DNA of 64,000 nt from Megaustenia siamemsis (Eukaryota > Mollusca > Gastropoda > Stylommatophora > Ariophantidae), in the NCBI GenBank assembly GCA_032433765.1, contig JAVIAB010000047.1, positions 124,001-188,000 of the forward strand, written 5' to 3'. Both the position numbers and the translations under genes were made by a program. Positions 36,201 to 51,200 of the stretch are shown here, piece after piece; positions within the stretch are counted from its first letter, which is position 1; every line of letters starts with the position of its first letter. Below the pieces are notes generated by a model. It was given only the letters and a program-made list of their open reading frames with translations. It was not told where the DNA came from and did not search any database.

Positions 36201-39200
36201 TGAGTAACATCTTGTCCTTGCTGTAGGATGGTAGGCCGGGCCGTGAGTAACATCTTGTCCTTGCTGTAGTGATGTAGGGCAGGCTGTGATTAACATCTTG
36301 TCCTTGCTGTAGTGATGGTAGGCCAGACCGTGAGTAACATCTTGTCCTTGCTGTAGTGATGGTAGGCCAGGCTGTGAGTAACATCTTGTCCTTGCTGTAG
36401 TGATGGTAGGCCAGGCCGTGAGTAACATCTTGTCCTTGCTGTAGTGATGGTAGGCCAGGCCGTGAGTAACATCTTGTCCTTGCTGTAGTGATGGTAGGCC
36501 AGGCCGTGAGTAACATCTTGTCCTTGCTGTAGTGATGGTAGGCCAGGCCGTGAGTAGCATCTTGTCCTTGCTGTAGTGATGGTAGGCCAGCCGTGAGTAG
36601 CATCTTGTCCTTGCTGTAGTGATGGTAGGCCAGCCGTGAGTAGCATCTTGTCCTTGCTGTAGTGATGGTAGGCCAAGCCGTGAGTAACATCTTGTCCTTG
36701 CTGTAGTGATGGTAGGCCAGGCCGTGAGTAGCATCTTGTCCTTGCTGTAGTGATGGTAGGCCAGGCCGTGAGTAGCATCTTGTCCTTGCTGTAGTGATGG
36801 TAGGCCAGGCCGTGAGTAGCATCTTGTCCTTGCTGTAGTGATGGTAGGCCAGGCCGTGAGTAGCATCTTGTCCTTGCTGTAGTGATGGTAGGCCAGGCCG
36901 TGAGTAGCATCTTGTCCTTGCTGTAGTGATGGTAGGCCAGGCCGTGAGTAGCATCTTGTCCTTGCTGTAGTGATGGTAGGCCAGGCCGTGAGTAACATCT
37001 TGTCCTTGCTGTAGTGATGGTAGGCCAGGCCGTGAGTAGCATCTTGTCCTTGCTGTAGTGATGGTAGGCCAGGCCGTGAGTAGCATCTTGTCCTTGCTGT
37101 AGTGATGGTAGGCCAGGCCGTGAGTAACATCTTGTCCTTGCTGTAGTGATGGTAGGCCAGCCGTGAGTAGCATCTTGTCCTTGCTGTAGTGATGGTAGGC
37201 CAGGCCGTGAGTAGCATCTTGTCCTTGCTGTAGTGATGGTAGGCCAGGCCGTGAGTAGCATCTTGTCCTTGCTGTAGTGATGGTAGGCCAGGCCGTGAGT
37301 AGCATCTTGTCCTTGCTGTAGTGATGGTAGGCCAGGCCGTGAGTAGCATCTTGTCCTTGCTGTAGTGATGGTAGGCCAGGCCGTGAGTAGCATCTTGTCC
37401 TTGCTGTAGTGATGGTAGGCCAGGCCGTGAGTAGCATCTTGTCCTTGCTGTAGTGATGGTAGGCCAGGCCGTGAGTAGCATCTTGTCCTTGCTGTAGTGA
37501 TGGTAGGCCAGGCCGTGAGTAGCATCTTGTCCTTGCTGTAGTGATGGTAGGCCAGGCCGTGAGTAGCATCTTGTCCTTGCTGTAGTGATGGTAGGCCAGG
37601 CCGTGAGTAGCATCTTGTCCTTGCTGTAGTGATGGTAGGCCAGGCCGTGAGTAGCATCTTGTCCTTGCTGTAGTGATGGTAGGCCAGGCCGTGAGTAACA
37701 TCTTGTCCTTGCTGTAGTGATGGTAGGCCAGGCCGTGAGTAACATCTTGTCCTTGCTGTAGTGATGGTAGGCCAGGCCGTGAGTAGCATCTTGTCCTTGC
37801 TGTAGTGATGGTAGGCCAGGCCGTGAGTAACATCTTGTCCTTGCTGTAGTGATGGTAGGCCAGGCCGTGAGTAACATCTTGTCCTTGCTGTAGTGATGGT
37901 AGGCCAGGCCGTGAGTAACATCTTGTCCTTGCTGTAGTGATGGTAGGCCAGGCCGTGAGTAACATCTTGTCCTTGCTGTAGTGATGGTAGGCCAGGCCGT
38001 GAGTAGCATCTTGTCCTTGCTGTAGTGATGGTAGGCCAGGCCGTGAGTAACATCTTGTCCTTGCTGTAGTGATGGTAGGCCAGGCCGTGAGTAGCATCTT
38101 GTCCTTGCTGTAGTGATGGTAGGCCAGGCCGTGAGTAACATCTTGTCCTTGCTGTAGTGATGGTAGGCCAGGCCGTGAGTAGCATCTTGTCCTTGCTGTA
38201 GTGATGGTAGGCCAGGCCGTGAGTAGCATCTTGTCCTTGCTGTAGTGATGGTAGGCCAGGCCGTGAGTAGCATCTTGTCCTTGCTGTAGTGATGGTAGGC
38301 CAGGCCGTGAGTAGCATCTTGTCCTTGCTGTAGTGATGGTAGGCCAGGCCGTGAGTAGCATCTTGTCCTTGCTGTAGTGATGGTAGGCCAGGCCGTGAGT
38401 AGCATCTTGTCCTTGCTGTAGTGATGGTAGGCCAGGCCGTGAGTAGCATCTTGTCCTTGCTGTAGTGATGGTAGGCCAGGCCGTGAGTAGCATCTTGTCC
38501 TTGCTGTAGTGATGGTAGGCCAGCCGTGAGTAGCATCTTGTCCTTGCTGTAGTGATGGTAGGCCAGGCCGTGAGTAGCATCTTGTCCTTGCTGTAGTGAT
38601 GGTAGGCCAGGCCGTGAGTAGCATCTTGTCCTTGCTGTAGTGATGGTAGGCCAGGCCGTGAGTAGCATCTTGTCCTTGCTGTAGTGATGGTAGGCCAGGC
38701 CGTGAGTAGCATCTTGTCCTTGCTGTAGTGATGGTAGGCCAGGCCGTGAGTAACATCTTGTCCTTGCTGTAGTGATGGTAGGCCAGGCCGTGAGTAGCAT
38801 CTTGTCCTTGCTGTAGTGATGGTAGGCCAGGCCGTGAGTAGCATCTTGTCCTTGCTGTAGTGATGGTAGGCCAGGCCGTGAGTAACATCTTGTCCTTGCT
38901 GTAGTGATGGTAGGCAGGCCGTGATTAACATCTTGTCCTTGCTGTAGTGATGGTAGGCCAGGCCGTGAGTAACATCTTGTCCTTGCTGTAGTGATGGTAG
39001 GCCAGGCCGTGAGTAACATCTTGTCCTTGCTGTAGTGATGGTAGGCCAGGCCGTGAGTAACATCTTGTCCTTGCTGTAGTGATGGTAGGCCAGGCCGTGA
39101 GTAACATCTTGTCCTTGCTGTAGTGATGGTAGGCCAGGCTGTGAGTAGCATCTTGTCCTTGCTGTAGTGATGGTAGGCCAGGCCGTGAGTAACATCTTGT

Positions 39201-42200
39201 CCTTGCTGTAGTGATGGTAGGCCAGGCCGTGAGTAACATCTTGTCCTTGCTGTAGTGATGGTAGGCCAGGCCGTGAGTAGCATCTTGTCCTTGCTGTAGT
39301 GATGGTAGGCCAGGCCGTGAGTAGCATCTTGTCCTTGCTGTAGTGATGGTAGGCCAGGCCGTGAGTAGCATCTTGTCCTTGCTGTAGTGATGGTAGGCCA
39401 GGCCGTGAGTAGCATCTTGTCCTTGCTGTAGTGATGGTAGGCCAGGCCGTGAGTAGCATCTTGTCCTTGCTGTAGTGATGGTAGGCCAGGCCGTGAGTAG
39501 CATCTTGTCCTTGCTGTAGTGATGGTAGGCCAGGCCGTGAGTAGCATCTTGTCCTTGCTGTAGTGATGGTAGGCCAGGCCGTGAGTAGCATCTTGTCCTT
39601 GCTGTAGTGATGGTAGGCCAGGCCGTGAGTAGCATCTTGTCCTTGCTGTAGTGATGGTAGGCCAGGCCGTGAGTAACATCTTGTCCTTGCTGTAGTGATG
39701 GTAGGCCAGGCCGTGAGTAGCATCTTGTCCTTGCTGTAGTGATGGTAGGCCAGCCGTGAGTAGCATCTTGTCCTTGCTGTAGTGATGGTAGGCCAGGCCG
39801 TGAGTAGCATCTTGTCCTTGCTGTAGTGATGGTAGGCCAGGCCGTGAGTAGCATCTTGTCCTTGCTGTAGTGATGGTAGGCCAGGCCGTGAGTAGCATCT
39901 TGTCCTTGCTGTAGTGATGGTAGGCCAGGCCGTGAGTAGCATCTTGTCCTTGCTGTAGTGATGGTAGGCCAGGCCGTGAGTAGCATCTTGTCCTTGCTGT
40001 AGTGATGGTAGGCCAGGCCGTGAGTAGCATCTTGTCCTTGCTGTAGTGATGGTAGGCCAGGCCGTGAGTAGCATCTTGTCCTTGCTGTAGTGATGGTAGG
40101 CCAGGCCGTGAGTAGCATCTTGTCCTTGCTGTAGTGATGGTAGGCCAGGCCGTGAGTAGCATCTTGTCCTTGCTGTAGTGATGGTAGGCCAGGCCGTGAG
40201 TAGCATCTTGTCCTTGCTGTAGTGATGGTAGGCCAGGCCGTGAGTAGCATCTTGTCCTTGCTGTAGTGATGGTAGGCCAGCCGTGAGTAGCATCTTGTCC
40301 TTGCTGTAGTGATGGTAGGCCAGGCCGTGAGTAGCATCTTGTCCTTGCTGTAGTGATGGTAGGCCAGGCCGTGAGTAACATCTTGTCCTTGCTGTAGTGA
40401 TGGTAGGCCAGGCCGTGAGTAGCATCTTGTCCTTGCTGTAGTGATGGTAGGCCAGGCCGTGAGTAGCATCTTGTCCTTGCTGTAGTGATGGTAGGCCAGG
40501 CCGTGAGTAGCATCTTGTCCTTGCTGTAGTGATGGTAGGCCAGGCCGTGAGTAACATCTTGTCCTTGCTGTAGTGATGGTAGGCCAGGCCGTGAGTAACA
40601 TCTTGTCCTTGCTGTAGTGATGGTAGGCCAGGCCGTGAGTAGCATCTTGTCCTTGCTGTAGTGATGGTAGGCCAGGCCGTGAGTAGCATCTTGTCCTTGC
40701 TGTAGTGATGGTAGGCCAGGCCGTGAGTAGCATCTTGTCCTTGCTGTAGTGATGGTAGGCCAGGCCGTGAGTAACATCTTGTCCTTGCTGTAGTGATGGT
40801 AGGCCAGGCCGTGAGTAGCATCTTGTCCTTGCTGTAGTGATGGTAGGCCAGGCCGTGAGTAGCATCTTGTCCTTGCTGTAGTGATGGTAGGCCAGGCCGT
40901 GAGTAACATCTTGTCCTTGCTGTAGTGATGGTAGGCCAGGCCGTGAGTAGCATCTTGTCCTTGCTGTAGTGATGGTAGGCCAGGCCGTGAGTAACATCTT
41001 GTCCTTGCTGTAGTGATGGTAGGCCAGGCCGTGAGTAGCATCTTGTCCTTGCTGTAGTGATGGTAGGCCAGGCCGTGAGTAACATCTTGTCCTTGCTGTA
41101 GTGATGGTAGGCCAGGCCGTGAGTAGCATCTTGTCCTTGCTGTAGTGATGGTAGGCCAGGCCGTGAGTAGCATCTTGTCCTTGCTGTAGTGATGGTAGGC
41201 CAGGCCGTGAGTAGCATCTTGTCCTTGCTGTAGTGATGGTAGGCCAGCCGTGAGTAGCATCTTGTCCTTGCTGTAGTGATGGTAGGCCAGGCCGTGAGTA
41301 GCATCTTGTCCTTGCTGTAGTGATGGTAGGCCAGGCCGTGAGTAGCATCTTGTCCTTGCTGTAGTGATGGTAGGCCAGGCCGTGAGTAGCATCTTGTCCT
41401 TGCTGTAGTGATGGTAGGCCAAGCCGTGAGTAGCATCTTGTCCTTGCTGTAGTGATGGTAGGCCAGGCCGTGAGTAGCATCTTGTCCTTGCTGTAGTGAT
41501 GGTAGGCCAGGCTGTGAGTAGCATCTTGTCCTTGCTGTAGTGATGGTAGGCCAGGCCGTGAGTAGCATCTTGTCCTTGCTGTAGTGATGGTAGGCCAGGC
41601 CGTGAGTAGCATCTTGTCCTTGCTGTAGTGATGGTAGGCCAGGCCGTGAGTAGCATCTTGTCCTTGCTGTAGTGATGGTAGGCCAGGCCGTGAGTAGCAT
41701 CTTGTCCTTGCTGTAGTGATGGTAGGCCAGGCCGTGAGTAACATCTTGTCCTTGCTGTAGTGATGGTAGGCCAGGCCGTGAGTAGCATCTTGTCCTTGCT
41801 GTAGTGATGGTAGGCCAGGCCGTGAGTAGCATCTTGTCCTTGCTGTAGTGATGGTAGGCCAGGCCGTGAGTACATCTTGTCCTTGCTGTAGTGATGGTAG
41901 GCCAGGCCGTGAGTAGCATCTTGTCCTTGCTGTAGTGATGGTAGGCCAGGCCGTGAGTAGCATCTTGTCCTTGCTGTAGTGATGGTAGGCCAAGCCGTGA
42001 GTAGCATCTTGTCCTTGCTGTAGTGATGGTAGGCCAGCCGTGAGTAACATCTTGTCCTTGCTGTAGTGATGGTAGGCCAGGCCGTGAGTAACATCTTGTC
42101 CTTGCTGTAGTGATGGTAGGCCAGGCCGTGAGTAACATCTTGTCCTTGCTGTAGTGATGGTAGGCCAGGCCGTGAGTAACATCTTGTCCTTGCTGTAGTG

Positions 42201-45200
42201 ATGGTAGGCCAGCCGTGAGTAACATCTTGTCCTTGCTGTAGTGATGGTAGGCCAGGCCGTGAGTAACATCTTGTCCTTGCTGTAGTGATGGTAGGCCAGG
42301 CCGTGAGTAACATCTTGTCCTTGCTGTAGTGATGGTAGGCCAGGCCGTGAGTAACATCTTGTCCTTGCTGTAGTGATGGTAGGCCAGGCCGTGAGTAACA
42401 TCTTGTCCTTGCTGTAGTGATGGTAGGCCAGGCCGTGAGTAGCATCTTGTCCTTGCTGTAGTGATGGTAGGCCAGGCTGTGAGTAGCATCTTGTCCTTGC
42501 TGTAGTGATGGTAGGCCAGGCCGTGAGTAGCATCTTGTCCTTGCTGTAGTGATGGTAGGCCAGGCCGTGAGTAGCATCTTGTCCTTGCTGTAGTGATGGT
42601 AGGCCAGGCCGTGAGTAGCATCTTGTCCTTGCTGTAGTGATGGTAGGCCAGGCCGTGAGTAGCATCTTGTCCTTGCTGTAGTGATGGTAGGCCAGGCCGT
42701 GAGTAGCATCTTGTCCTTGCTGTAGTGATGGTAGGCCAGGCTGTGAGTAGCATCTTGTCCTTGCTGTAGTGATGGTAGGCCAGGCCGTGAGTAGCATCTT
42801 GTCCTTGCTGTAGTGATGGTAGGCCAGGCCGTGAGTAGCATCTTGTCCTTGCTGTAGTGATGGTAGGCCAGCCGTGAGTAGCATCTTGTCCTTGCTGTAG
42901 TGATGGTAGGCCAGGCCGTGAGTAGCATCTTGTCCTTGCTGTAGTGATGGTAGGCCAGGCCGTGAGTAGCATCTTGTCCTTGCTGTAGTGATGGTAGGCC
43001 AGGCCGTGAGTAACATCTTGTCCTTGCTGTAGTGATGGTAGGCCAGGCCGTGAGTAGCATCTTGTCCTTGCTGTAGTGATGGTAGGCCAGGCCGTGAGTA
43101 GCATCTTGTCCTTGCTGTAGGATGGTAGGCCAGGCCGTGAGTAACATCTTGTCCTTGCTGTAGTGATGGTAGGCCAGGCCGTGAGTAACATCTTGTCCTT
43201 GCTGTAGTGATGGTAGGCCAGGCCGTGAGTAACATCTTGTCCTTGCTGTAGTGATGGTAGGCCAGGCCGTGAGTAACATCTTGTCCTTGCTGTAGTGATG
43301 GTAGGCCAGGCTGTGAGTAACATCTTGTCCTTGCTGTAGTGATGGTAGGCCAGGCCGTGAGTAACATCTTGTCCTTGCTGTAGTGATGGTAGGCCAGGCC
43401 GTGAGTAACATCTTGTCCTTGCTGTAGTGATGGTAGGCCAGGCCGTGAGTAACATCTTGTCCTTGCTGTAGTGATGGTAGGCCAGGCCGTGAGTAACATC
43501 TTGTCCTTGCTGTAGTGATGGTAGGCCAGGCCGTGAGTAACATCTTGTCCTTGCTGTAGTGATGGTAGGCCAGGCCGTGAGTAGCATCTTGTCCTTGCTG
43601 TAGTGATGGTAGGCCAGGCCGTGAGTAGCATCTTGTCCTTGCTGTAGTGATGGTAGGCCAGGCCGTGAGTAGCATCTTGTCCTTGCTGTAGTGATGGTAG
43701 GCCAGGCCGTGAGTAGCATCTTGTCCTTGCTGTAGTGATGGTAGGCCAGCCGTGAGTAGCATCTTGTCCTTGCTGTAGTGATGGTAGGCCAGGCCGTGAG
43801 TAGCATCTTGTCCTTGCTGTAGTGATGGTAGGCCAGGCCGTGAGTAGCATCTTGTCCTTGCTGTAGTGATGGTAGGCCAGGCCGTGAGTAGCATCTTGTC
43901 CTTGCTGTAGTGATGGTAGGCCAAGCCGTGAGTAGCATCTTGTCCTTGCTGTAGTGATGGTAGGCCAGGCCGTGAGTAGCATCTTGTCCTTGCTGTAGTG
44001 ATGGTAGGCCAGCCGTGAGTAGCATCTTGTCCTTGCTGTAGTGATGGTAGGCCAGGCCGTGAGTAGCATCTTGTCCTTGCTGTAGTGATGGTAGGCCAGC
44101 CGTGAGTAGCATCTTGTCCTTGCTGTAGTGATGGTAGGCCAGCCGTGAGTAGCATCTTGTCCTTGCTGTAGTGATGGTAGGCCAGCCGTGAGTAACATCT
44201 TGTCCTTGCTGTAGTGATGGTAGGCCAGGCCGTGAGTAGCATCTTGTCCTTGCTGTAGTGATGGTAGGCCAGCCGTGAGTAACATCTTGTCCTTGCTGTA
44301 GTGATGGTAGGCCAGGCCGTGAGTAGCATCTTGTCCTTGCTGTAGTGATGGTAGGCCAGGCCGTGAGTAACATCTTGTCCTTGCTGTAGTGATGGTAGGC
44401 CAGGCCGTGAGTAGCATCTTGTCCTTGCTGTAGTGATGGTAGGCCAGGCCGTGAGTAACATCTTGTCCTTGCTGTAGTGATGGTAGGCCAGGCCGTGAGT
44501 AGCATCTTGTCCTTGCTGTAGTGATGGTAGGCCAGGCCGTGAGTAACATCTTGTCCTTGCTGTAGTGATGGTAGGCCAGGCCGTGAGTAGCATCTTGTCC
44601 TTGCTGTAGTGATGGTAGGCCAGGCCGTGAGTAGCATCTTGTCCTTGCTGTAGTGATGGTAGGCCAGGCCGTGAGTAGCATCTTGTCCTTGCTGTAGTGA
44701 TGGTAGGCCAGGCCGTGAGTAGCATCTTGTCCTTGCTGTAGTGATGGTAGGCCAGGCCGTGAGTAGCATCTTGTCCTTGCTGTAGTGATGGTAGGCCAGG
44801 CCGTGAGTAGCATCTTGTCCTTGCTGTAGTGATGGTAGGCCAGGCCGTGAGTAGCATCTTGTCCTTGCTGTAGTGATGGTAGGCCAGGCCGTGAGTAACA
44901 TCTTGTCCTTGCTGTAGTGATGGTAGGCCAGGCCGTGAGTAGCATCTTGTCCTTGCTGTAGTGATGGTAGGCCAGGCCGTGAGTAGCATCTTGTCCTTGC
45001 TGTAGTGATGGTAGGCCAGGCCGTGAGTAGCATCTTGTCCTTGCTGTAGTGATGGTAGGCCAGGCCGTGAGTAACATCTTGTCCTTGCTGTAGTGATGGT
45101 AGGCCAGGCTGTGAGTAACATCTTGTCCTTGCTGTAGTGATGGTAGGCCAGGCTGTGAGTAACATCTTGTCCTTGCTGTAGTGATGGTAGGCCAGGCCGT

Positions 45201-48200
45201 GAGTAGCATCTTGTCCTTGCTGTAGTGATGGTAGGCCAGGCCGTGAGTAACATCTTGTCCTTGCTGTAGTGATGGTAGGCCAGGCCGTGAGTAACATCTT
45301 GTCCTTGCTGTAGTGATGGTAGGCCAGGCCGTGAGTAGCATCTTGTCCTTGCTGTAGTGATGGTAGGCCAGGCCGTGAGTAGCATCTTGTCCTTGCTGTA
45401 GTGATGGTAGGCCAAGCCGTGAGTAGCATCTTGTCCTTGCTGTAGTGATGGTAGGCCAGGCCGTGAGTAGCATCTTGTCCTTGCTGTAGTGATGGTAGGC
45501 CAGGCCGTGAGTAACATCTTGTCCTTGCTGTAGTGATGGTAGGCCAGGCCGTGAGTAGCATCTTGTCCTTGCTGTAGTGATGGTAGGCCAGGCCGTGAGT
45601 AACATCTTGTCCTTGCTGTAGTGATGGTAGGCCAGGCCGTGAGTAACATCTTGTCCTTGCTGTAGTGATGGTAGGCCAGGCCGTGAGTAGCATCTTGTCC
45701 TTGCTGTAGTGATGGTAGGCCAAGCCGTGAGTAGCATCTTGTCCTTGCTGTAGTGATGGTAGGCCAGGCCGTGAGTAGCATCTTGTCCTTGCTGTAGTGA
45801 TGGTAGGCCAGGCCGTGAGTAGCATCTTGTCCTTGCTGTAGTGATGGTAGGCCAGGCCGTGAGTAACATCTTGTCCTTGCTGTAGTGATGGTAGGCCAGG
45901 CCGTGAGTAGCATCTTGTCCTTGCTGTAGTGATGGTAGGCCAGGCCGTGAGTAGCATCTTGTCCTTGCTGTAGTGATGGTAGGCCAGGCCGTGAGTAGCA
46001 TCTTGTCCTTGCTGTAGTGATGGTAGGCCAGGCCGTGAGTAGCATCTTGTCCTTGCTGTAGTGATGGTAGGCCAGGCCGTGAGTAGCATCTTGTCCTTGC
46101 TGTAGTGATGGTAGGCCAGGCTGTGAGTAGCATCTTGTCCTTGCTGTAGTGATGGTAGGCCAGCCGTGAGTAGCATCTTGTCCTTGCTGTAGTGATGGTA
46201 GGCCAGGCCGTGAGTAGCATCTTGTCCTTGCTGTAGTGATGGTAGGCCAGCCGTGAGTAGCATCTTGTCCTTGCTGTAGTGATGGTAGGCCAGGCCGTGA
46301 GTAGCATCTTGTCCTTGCTGTAGTGATGGTAGGCCAGGCCGTGAGTAACATCTTGTCCTTGCTGTAGTGATGGTAGGCCAGGCCGTGAGTAACATCTTGT
46401 CCTTGCTGTAGTGATGGTAGGCCAGGCCGTGAGTAGCATCTTGTCCTTGCTGTAGTGATGGTAGGCCAGGCCGTGAGTAACATCTTGTCCTTGCTGTAGT
46501 GATGGTAGGCCAGGCCGTGAGTAACATCTTGTCCTTGCTGTAGTGATGGTAGGCCAGGCTGTGAGTAACATCTTGTCCTTGCTGTAGTGATGGTAGGCCA
46601 GGCCGTGAGTAACATCTTGTCCTTGCTGTAGTGATGGTAGGCCAGGCCGTGAGTAACATCTTGTCCTTGCTGTAGTGATGGTAGGCCAGGCCGTGAGTAA
46701 CATCTTGTCCTTGCTGTAGTGATGGTAGGCCAGGCCGTGAGTAACATCTTGTCCTTGCTGTAGTGATGGTAGGCCAGGCCGTGAGTAACATCTTGTCCTT
46801 GCTGTAGTGATGGTAGGCCAGGCCGTGAGTAGCATCTTGTCCTTGCTGTAGTGATGGTAGGCCAGGCCGTGAGTAGCATCTTGTCCTTGCTGTAGTGATG
46901 GTAGGCCAGCCGTGAGTAGCATCTTGTCCTTGCTGTAGTGATGGTAGGCCAGGCCGTGAGTAGCATCTTGTCCTTGCTGTAGTGATGGTAGGCCAGGCCG
47001 TGAGTAGCATCTTGTCCTTGCTGTAGTGATGGTAGGCCAGGCCGTGAGTAGCATCTTGTCCTTGCTGTAGTGATGGTAGGCCAAGCCGTGAGTAGCATCT
47101 TGTCCTTGCTGTAGTGATGGTAGGCCAGGCCGTGAGTAGCATCTTGTCCTTGCTGTAGTGATGGTAGGCCAGGCCGTGAGTAGCATCTTGTCCTTGCTGT
47201 AGTGATGGTAGGCCAGGCCGTGAGTAGCATCTTGTCCTTGCTGTAGTGATGGTAGGCCAGGCCGTGAGTAACATCTTGTCCTTGCTGTAGTGATGGTAGG
47301 CCAGGCCGTGAGTAGCATCTTGTCCTTGCTGTAGTGATGGTAGGCCAGGCCGTGAGTAGCATCTTGTCCTTGCTGTAGTGATGGTAGGCCAGGCCGTGAG
47401 TAGCATCTTGTCCTTGCTGTAGTGATGGTAGGCCAGGCCGTGAGTAGCATCTTGTCCTTGCTGTAGTGATGGTAGGCCAGGCCGTGAGTAGCATCTTGTC
47501 CTTGCTGTAGTGATGGTAGGCCAGGCCGTGAGTAGCATCTTGTCCTTGCTGTAGTGATGGTAGGCCAGGCCGTGAGTAGCATCTTGTCCTTGCTGTAGTG
47601 ATGGTAGGCCAGGCCGTGAGTAACATCTTGTCCTTGCTGTAGTGATGGTAGGCCAGGCCGTGAGTAACATCTTGTCCTTGCTGTAGTGATGGTAGGCCAG
47701 GCCGTGAGTAACATCTTGTCCTTGCTGTAGTGATGGTAGGCCAGGCCGTGAGTAACATCTTGTCCTTGCTGTAGTGATGGTAGGCCAGGCCGTGAGTAAC
47801 ATCTTGTCCTTGCTGTAGTGATGGTAGGCCAGGCCGTGAGTAACATCTTGTCCTTGCTGTAGTGATGGTAGGCCAGGCCGTGAGTAGCATCTTGTCCTTG
47901 CTGTAGTGATGGTAGGCCAGGCCGTGAGTAGCATCTTGTCCTTGCTGTAGTGATGGTAGGCCAGGCCGTGAGTAGCATCTTGTCCTTGCTGTAGTGATGG
48001 TAGGCCAGCCGTGAGTAACATCTTGTCCTTGCTGTAGTGATGGTAGGCCAGGCCGTGAGTAGCATCTTGTCCTTGCTGTAGTGATGGTAGGCCAGGCCGT
48101 GAGTAACATCTTGTCCTTGCTGTAGTGATGGTAGGCCAGGCCGTGAGTAGCATCTTGTCCTTGCTGTAGTGATGGTAGGCCAGGCCGTGAGTAACATCTT

Positions 48201-51200
48201 GTCCTTGCTGTAGTGATGGTAGGCCAGGCCGTGAGTAGCATCTTGTCCTTGCTGTAGTGATGGTAGGCCAGGCCGTGAGTAGCATCTTGTCCTTGCTGTA
48301 GTGATGGTAGGCCAGGCCGTGAGTAGCATCTTGTCCTTGCTGTAGTGATGGTAGGCCAAGCCGTGAGTAGCATCTTGTCCTTGCTGTAGTGATGGTAGGC
48401 CAGGCCGTGAGTAGCATCTTGTCCTTGCTGTAGTGATGGTAGGCCAGCTGTGAGTAACATCTTGTCCTTGCTGTAGTGATGGTAGGCCAGGCCGTGAGTA
48501 GCATCTTGTCCTTGCTGTAGTGATGGTAGGCCAGGCCGTGAGTAGCATCTTGTCCTTGCTGTAGTGATGGTAGGCCAGGCCGTGAGTAGCATCTTGTCCT
48601 TGCTGTAGTGATGGTAGGCCAGGCCGTGAGTAGCATCTTGTCCTTGCTGTAGTGATGGTAGGCCAGGCCGTGAGTAACATCTTGTCCTTGCTGTAGTGAT
48701 GGTAGGCCAGGCCGTGAGTAGCATCTTGTCCTTGCTGTAGTGATGGTAGGCCAGGCCGTGAGTAGCATCTTGTCCTTGCTGTAGTGATGGTAGGCCAGGC
48801 CGTGAGTAGCATCTTGTCCTTGCTGTAGTGATGGTAGGCCAGGCCGTGAGTAGCATCTTGTCCTTGCTGTAGTGATGGTAGGCCAGGCCGTGAGTAGCAT
48901 CTTGTCCTTGCTGTAGTGATGGTAGGCCAGGCTGTGAGTAACATCTTGTCCTTGCTGTAGTGATGGTAGGCCAGGCCGTGAGTAACATCTTGTCCTTGCT
49001 GTAGTGATGGTAGGCCAGGCCGTGAGTAGCATCTTGTCCTTGCTGTAGTGATGGTAGGCCAGGCCGTGAGTAGCATCTTGTCCTTGCTGTAGTGATGGTA
49101 GGCCAAGCCGTGAGTAGCATCTTGTCCTTGCTGTAGTGATGGTAGGCCAGGCCGTGAGTAGCATCTTGTCCTTGCTGTAGTGATGGTAGGCCAGGCCGTG
49201 AGTAACATCTTGTCCTTGCTGTAGTGATGGTAGGCCAGGCCGTGAGTAACATCTTGTCCTTGCTGTAGTGATGGTAGGCCAGGCCGTGAGTAACATCTTG
49301 TCCTTGCTGTAGTGATGGTAGGCCAGGCCGTGAGTAACATCTTGTCCTTGCTGTAGTGATGGTAGGCCAGGCCGTGAGTAACATCTTGTCCTTGCTGTAG
49401 TGATGGTAGGCCAGGCGTGAGTAGCATCTTGTCCTTGCTGTAGTGATGGTAGGCCAGGCCGTGAGTAACATCTTGTCCTTGCTGTAGTGATGGTAGGCCA
49501 GGCCGTGAGTAACATCTTGTCCTTGCTGTAGTGATGGTAGGCCAGGCCGTGAGTAGCATCTTGTCCTTGCTGTAGTGATGGTAGGCCAGGCCGTGAGTAG
49601 CATCTTGTCCTTGCTGTAGTGATGGTAGGCCAGGCCGTGAGTAGCATCTTGTCCTTGCTGTAGTGATGGTAGGCCAGGCCGTGAGTAGCATCTTGTCCTT
49701 GCTGTAGTGATGGTAGGCCAGGCCGTGAGTAGCATCTTGTCCTTGCTGTAGTGATGGTAGGCCAGGCCGTGAGTAGCATCTTGTCCTTGCTGTAGTGATG
49801 GTAGGCCAGGCCGTGAGTAGCATCTTGTCCTTGCTGTAGTGATGGTAGGCCAGGCCGTGAGTAGCATCTTGTCCTTGCTGTAGTGATGGTAGGCCAAGCC
49901 GTGAGTAGCATCTTGTCCTTGCTGTAGTGATGGTAGGCCAAGCCGTGAGTAGCATCTTGTCCTTGCTGTAGTGATGGTAGGCCAGGCCGTGAGTAACATC
50001 TTGTCCTTGCTGTAGTGATGGTAGGCCAAGCCGTGAGTAGCATCTTGTCCTTGCTGTAGTGATGGTAGGCCAAGCCGTGAGTAACATCTTGTCCTTGCTG
50101 TAGTGATGGTAGGCCAGGCCGTGAGTAGCATCTTGTCCTTGCTGTAGTGATGGTAGGCCAGCCGTGAGTAGCATCTTGTCCTTGCTGTAGTGATGGTAGG
50201 CCAGGCCGTGAGTAACATCTTGTCCTTGCTGTAGTGATGGTAGGCCAGGCCGTGAGTAGCATCTTGTCCTTGCTGTAGTGATGGTAGGCCAGGCCGTGAG
50301 TAACATCTTGTCCTTGCTGTAGTGATGGTAGGCCAGGCCGTGAGTAGCATCTTGTCCTTGCTGTAGTGATGGTAGGCCAGGCCGTGAGTACATCTTGTCC
50401 TTGCTGTAGTGATGGTAGGCCAGGCCGTGAGTAACATCTTGTCCTTGCTGTAGTGATGGTAGGCCAGGCCGTGAGTAGCATCTTGTCCTTGCTGTAGTGA
50501 TGGTAGGCCAGGCCGTGAGTAGCATCTTGTCCTTGCTGTAGTGATGGTAGGCCAGGCCGTGAGTAGCATCTTGTCCTTGCTGTAGTGATGGTAGGCCAGG
50601 CCGTGAGTAGCATCTTGTCCTTGCTGTAGTGATGGTAGGCCAGGCTGTGAGTAGCATCTTGTCCTTGCTGTAGTGATGGTAGGCCAGCCGTGAGTAACAT
50701 CTTGTCCTTGCTGTAGTGATGGTAGGCCAGGCCGTGAGTAGCATCTTGTCCTTGCTGTAGTGATGGTAGGCCAGGCCGTGAGTAGCATCTTGTCCTTGCT
50801 GTAGTGATGGTAGGCCAGGCCGTGAGTACATCTTGTCCTTGCTGTAGTGATGGTAGGGCAGGCTGTGAGTAACATCTTGTCCTTGCTGTAGTGATGGTAG
50901 GCCAGGCCGTGAGTAACATCTTGTCCTTGCTGTAGTGATGGTAGGCCAGGCCGTGAGTAACATCTTGTCCTTGCTGTAGTGATGGTAGGCCAGGCCGTGA
51001 GTAACATCTTGTCCTTGCTGTAGTGATGGTAGGCCAGGCCGTGAGTAACATCTTGTCCTTGCTGTAGTGATGGTAGGCCAGGCTGTGAGTAACATCTTGT
51101 CCTTGCTGTAGTGATGGTAGGCCAGGCCGTGAGTACATCTTGTCCTTGCTGTAGTGATGGTAGGCCAGCCGTGAGTAGCATCTTGTCCTTGCTGTAGTGA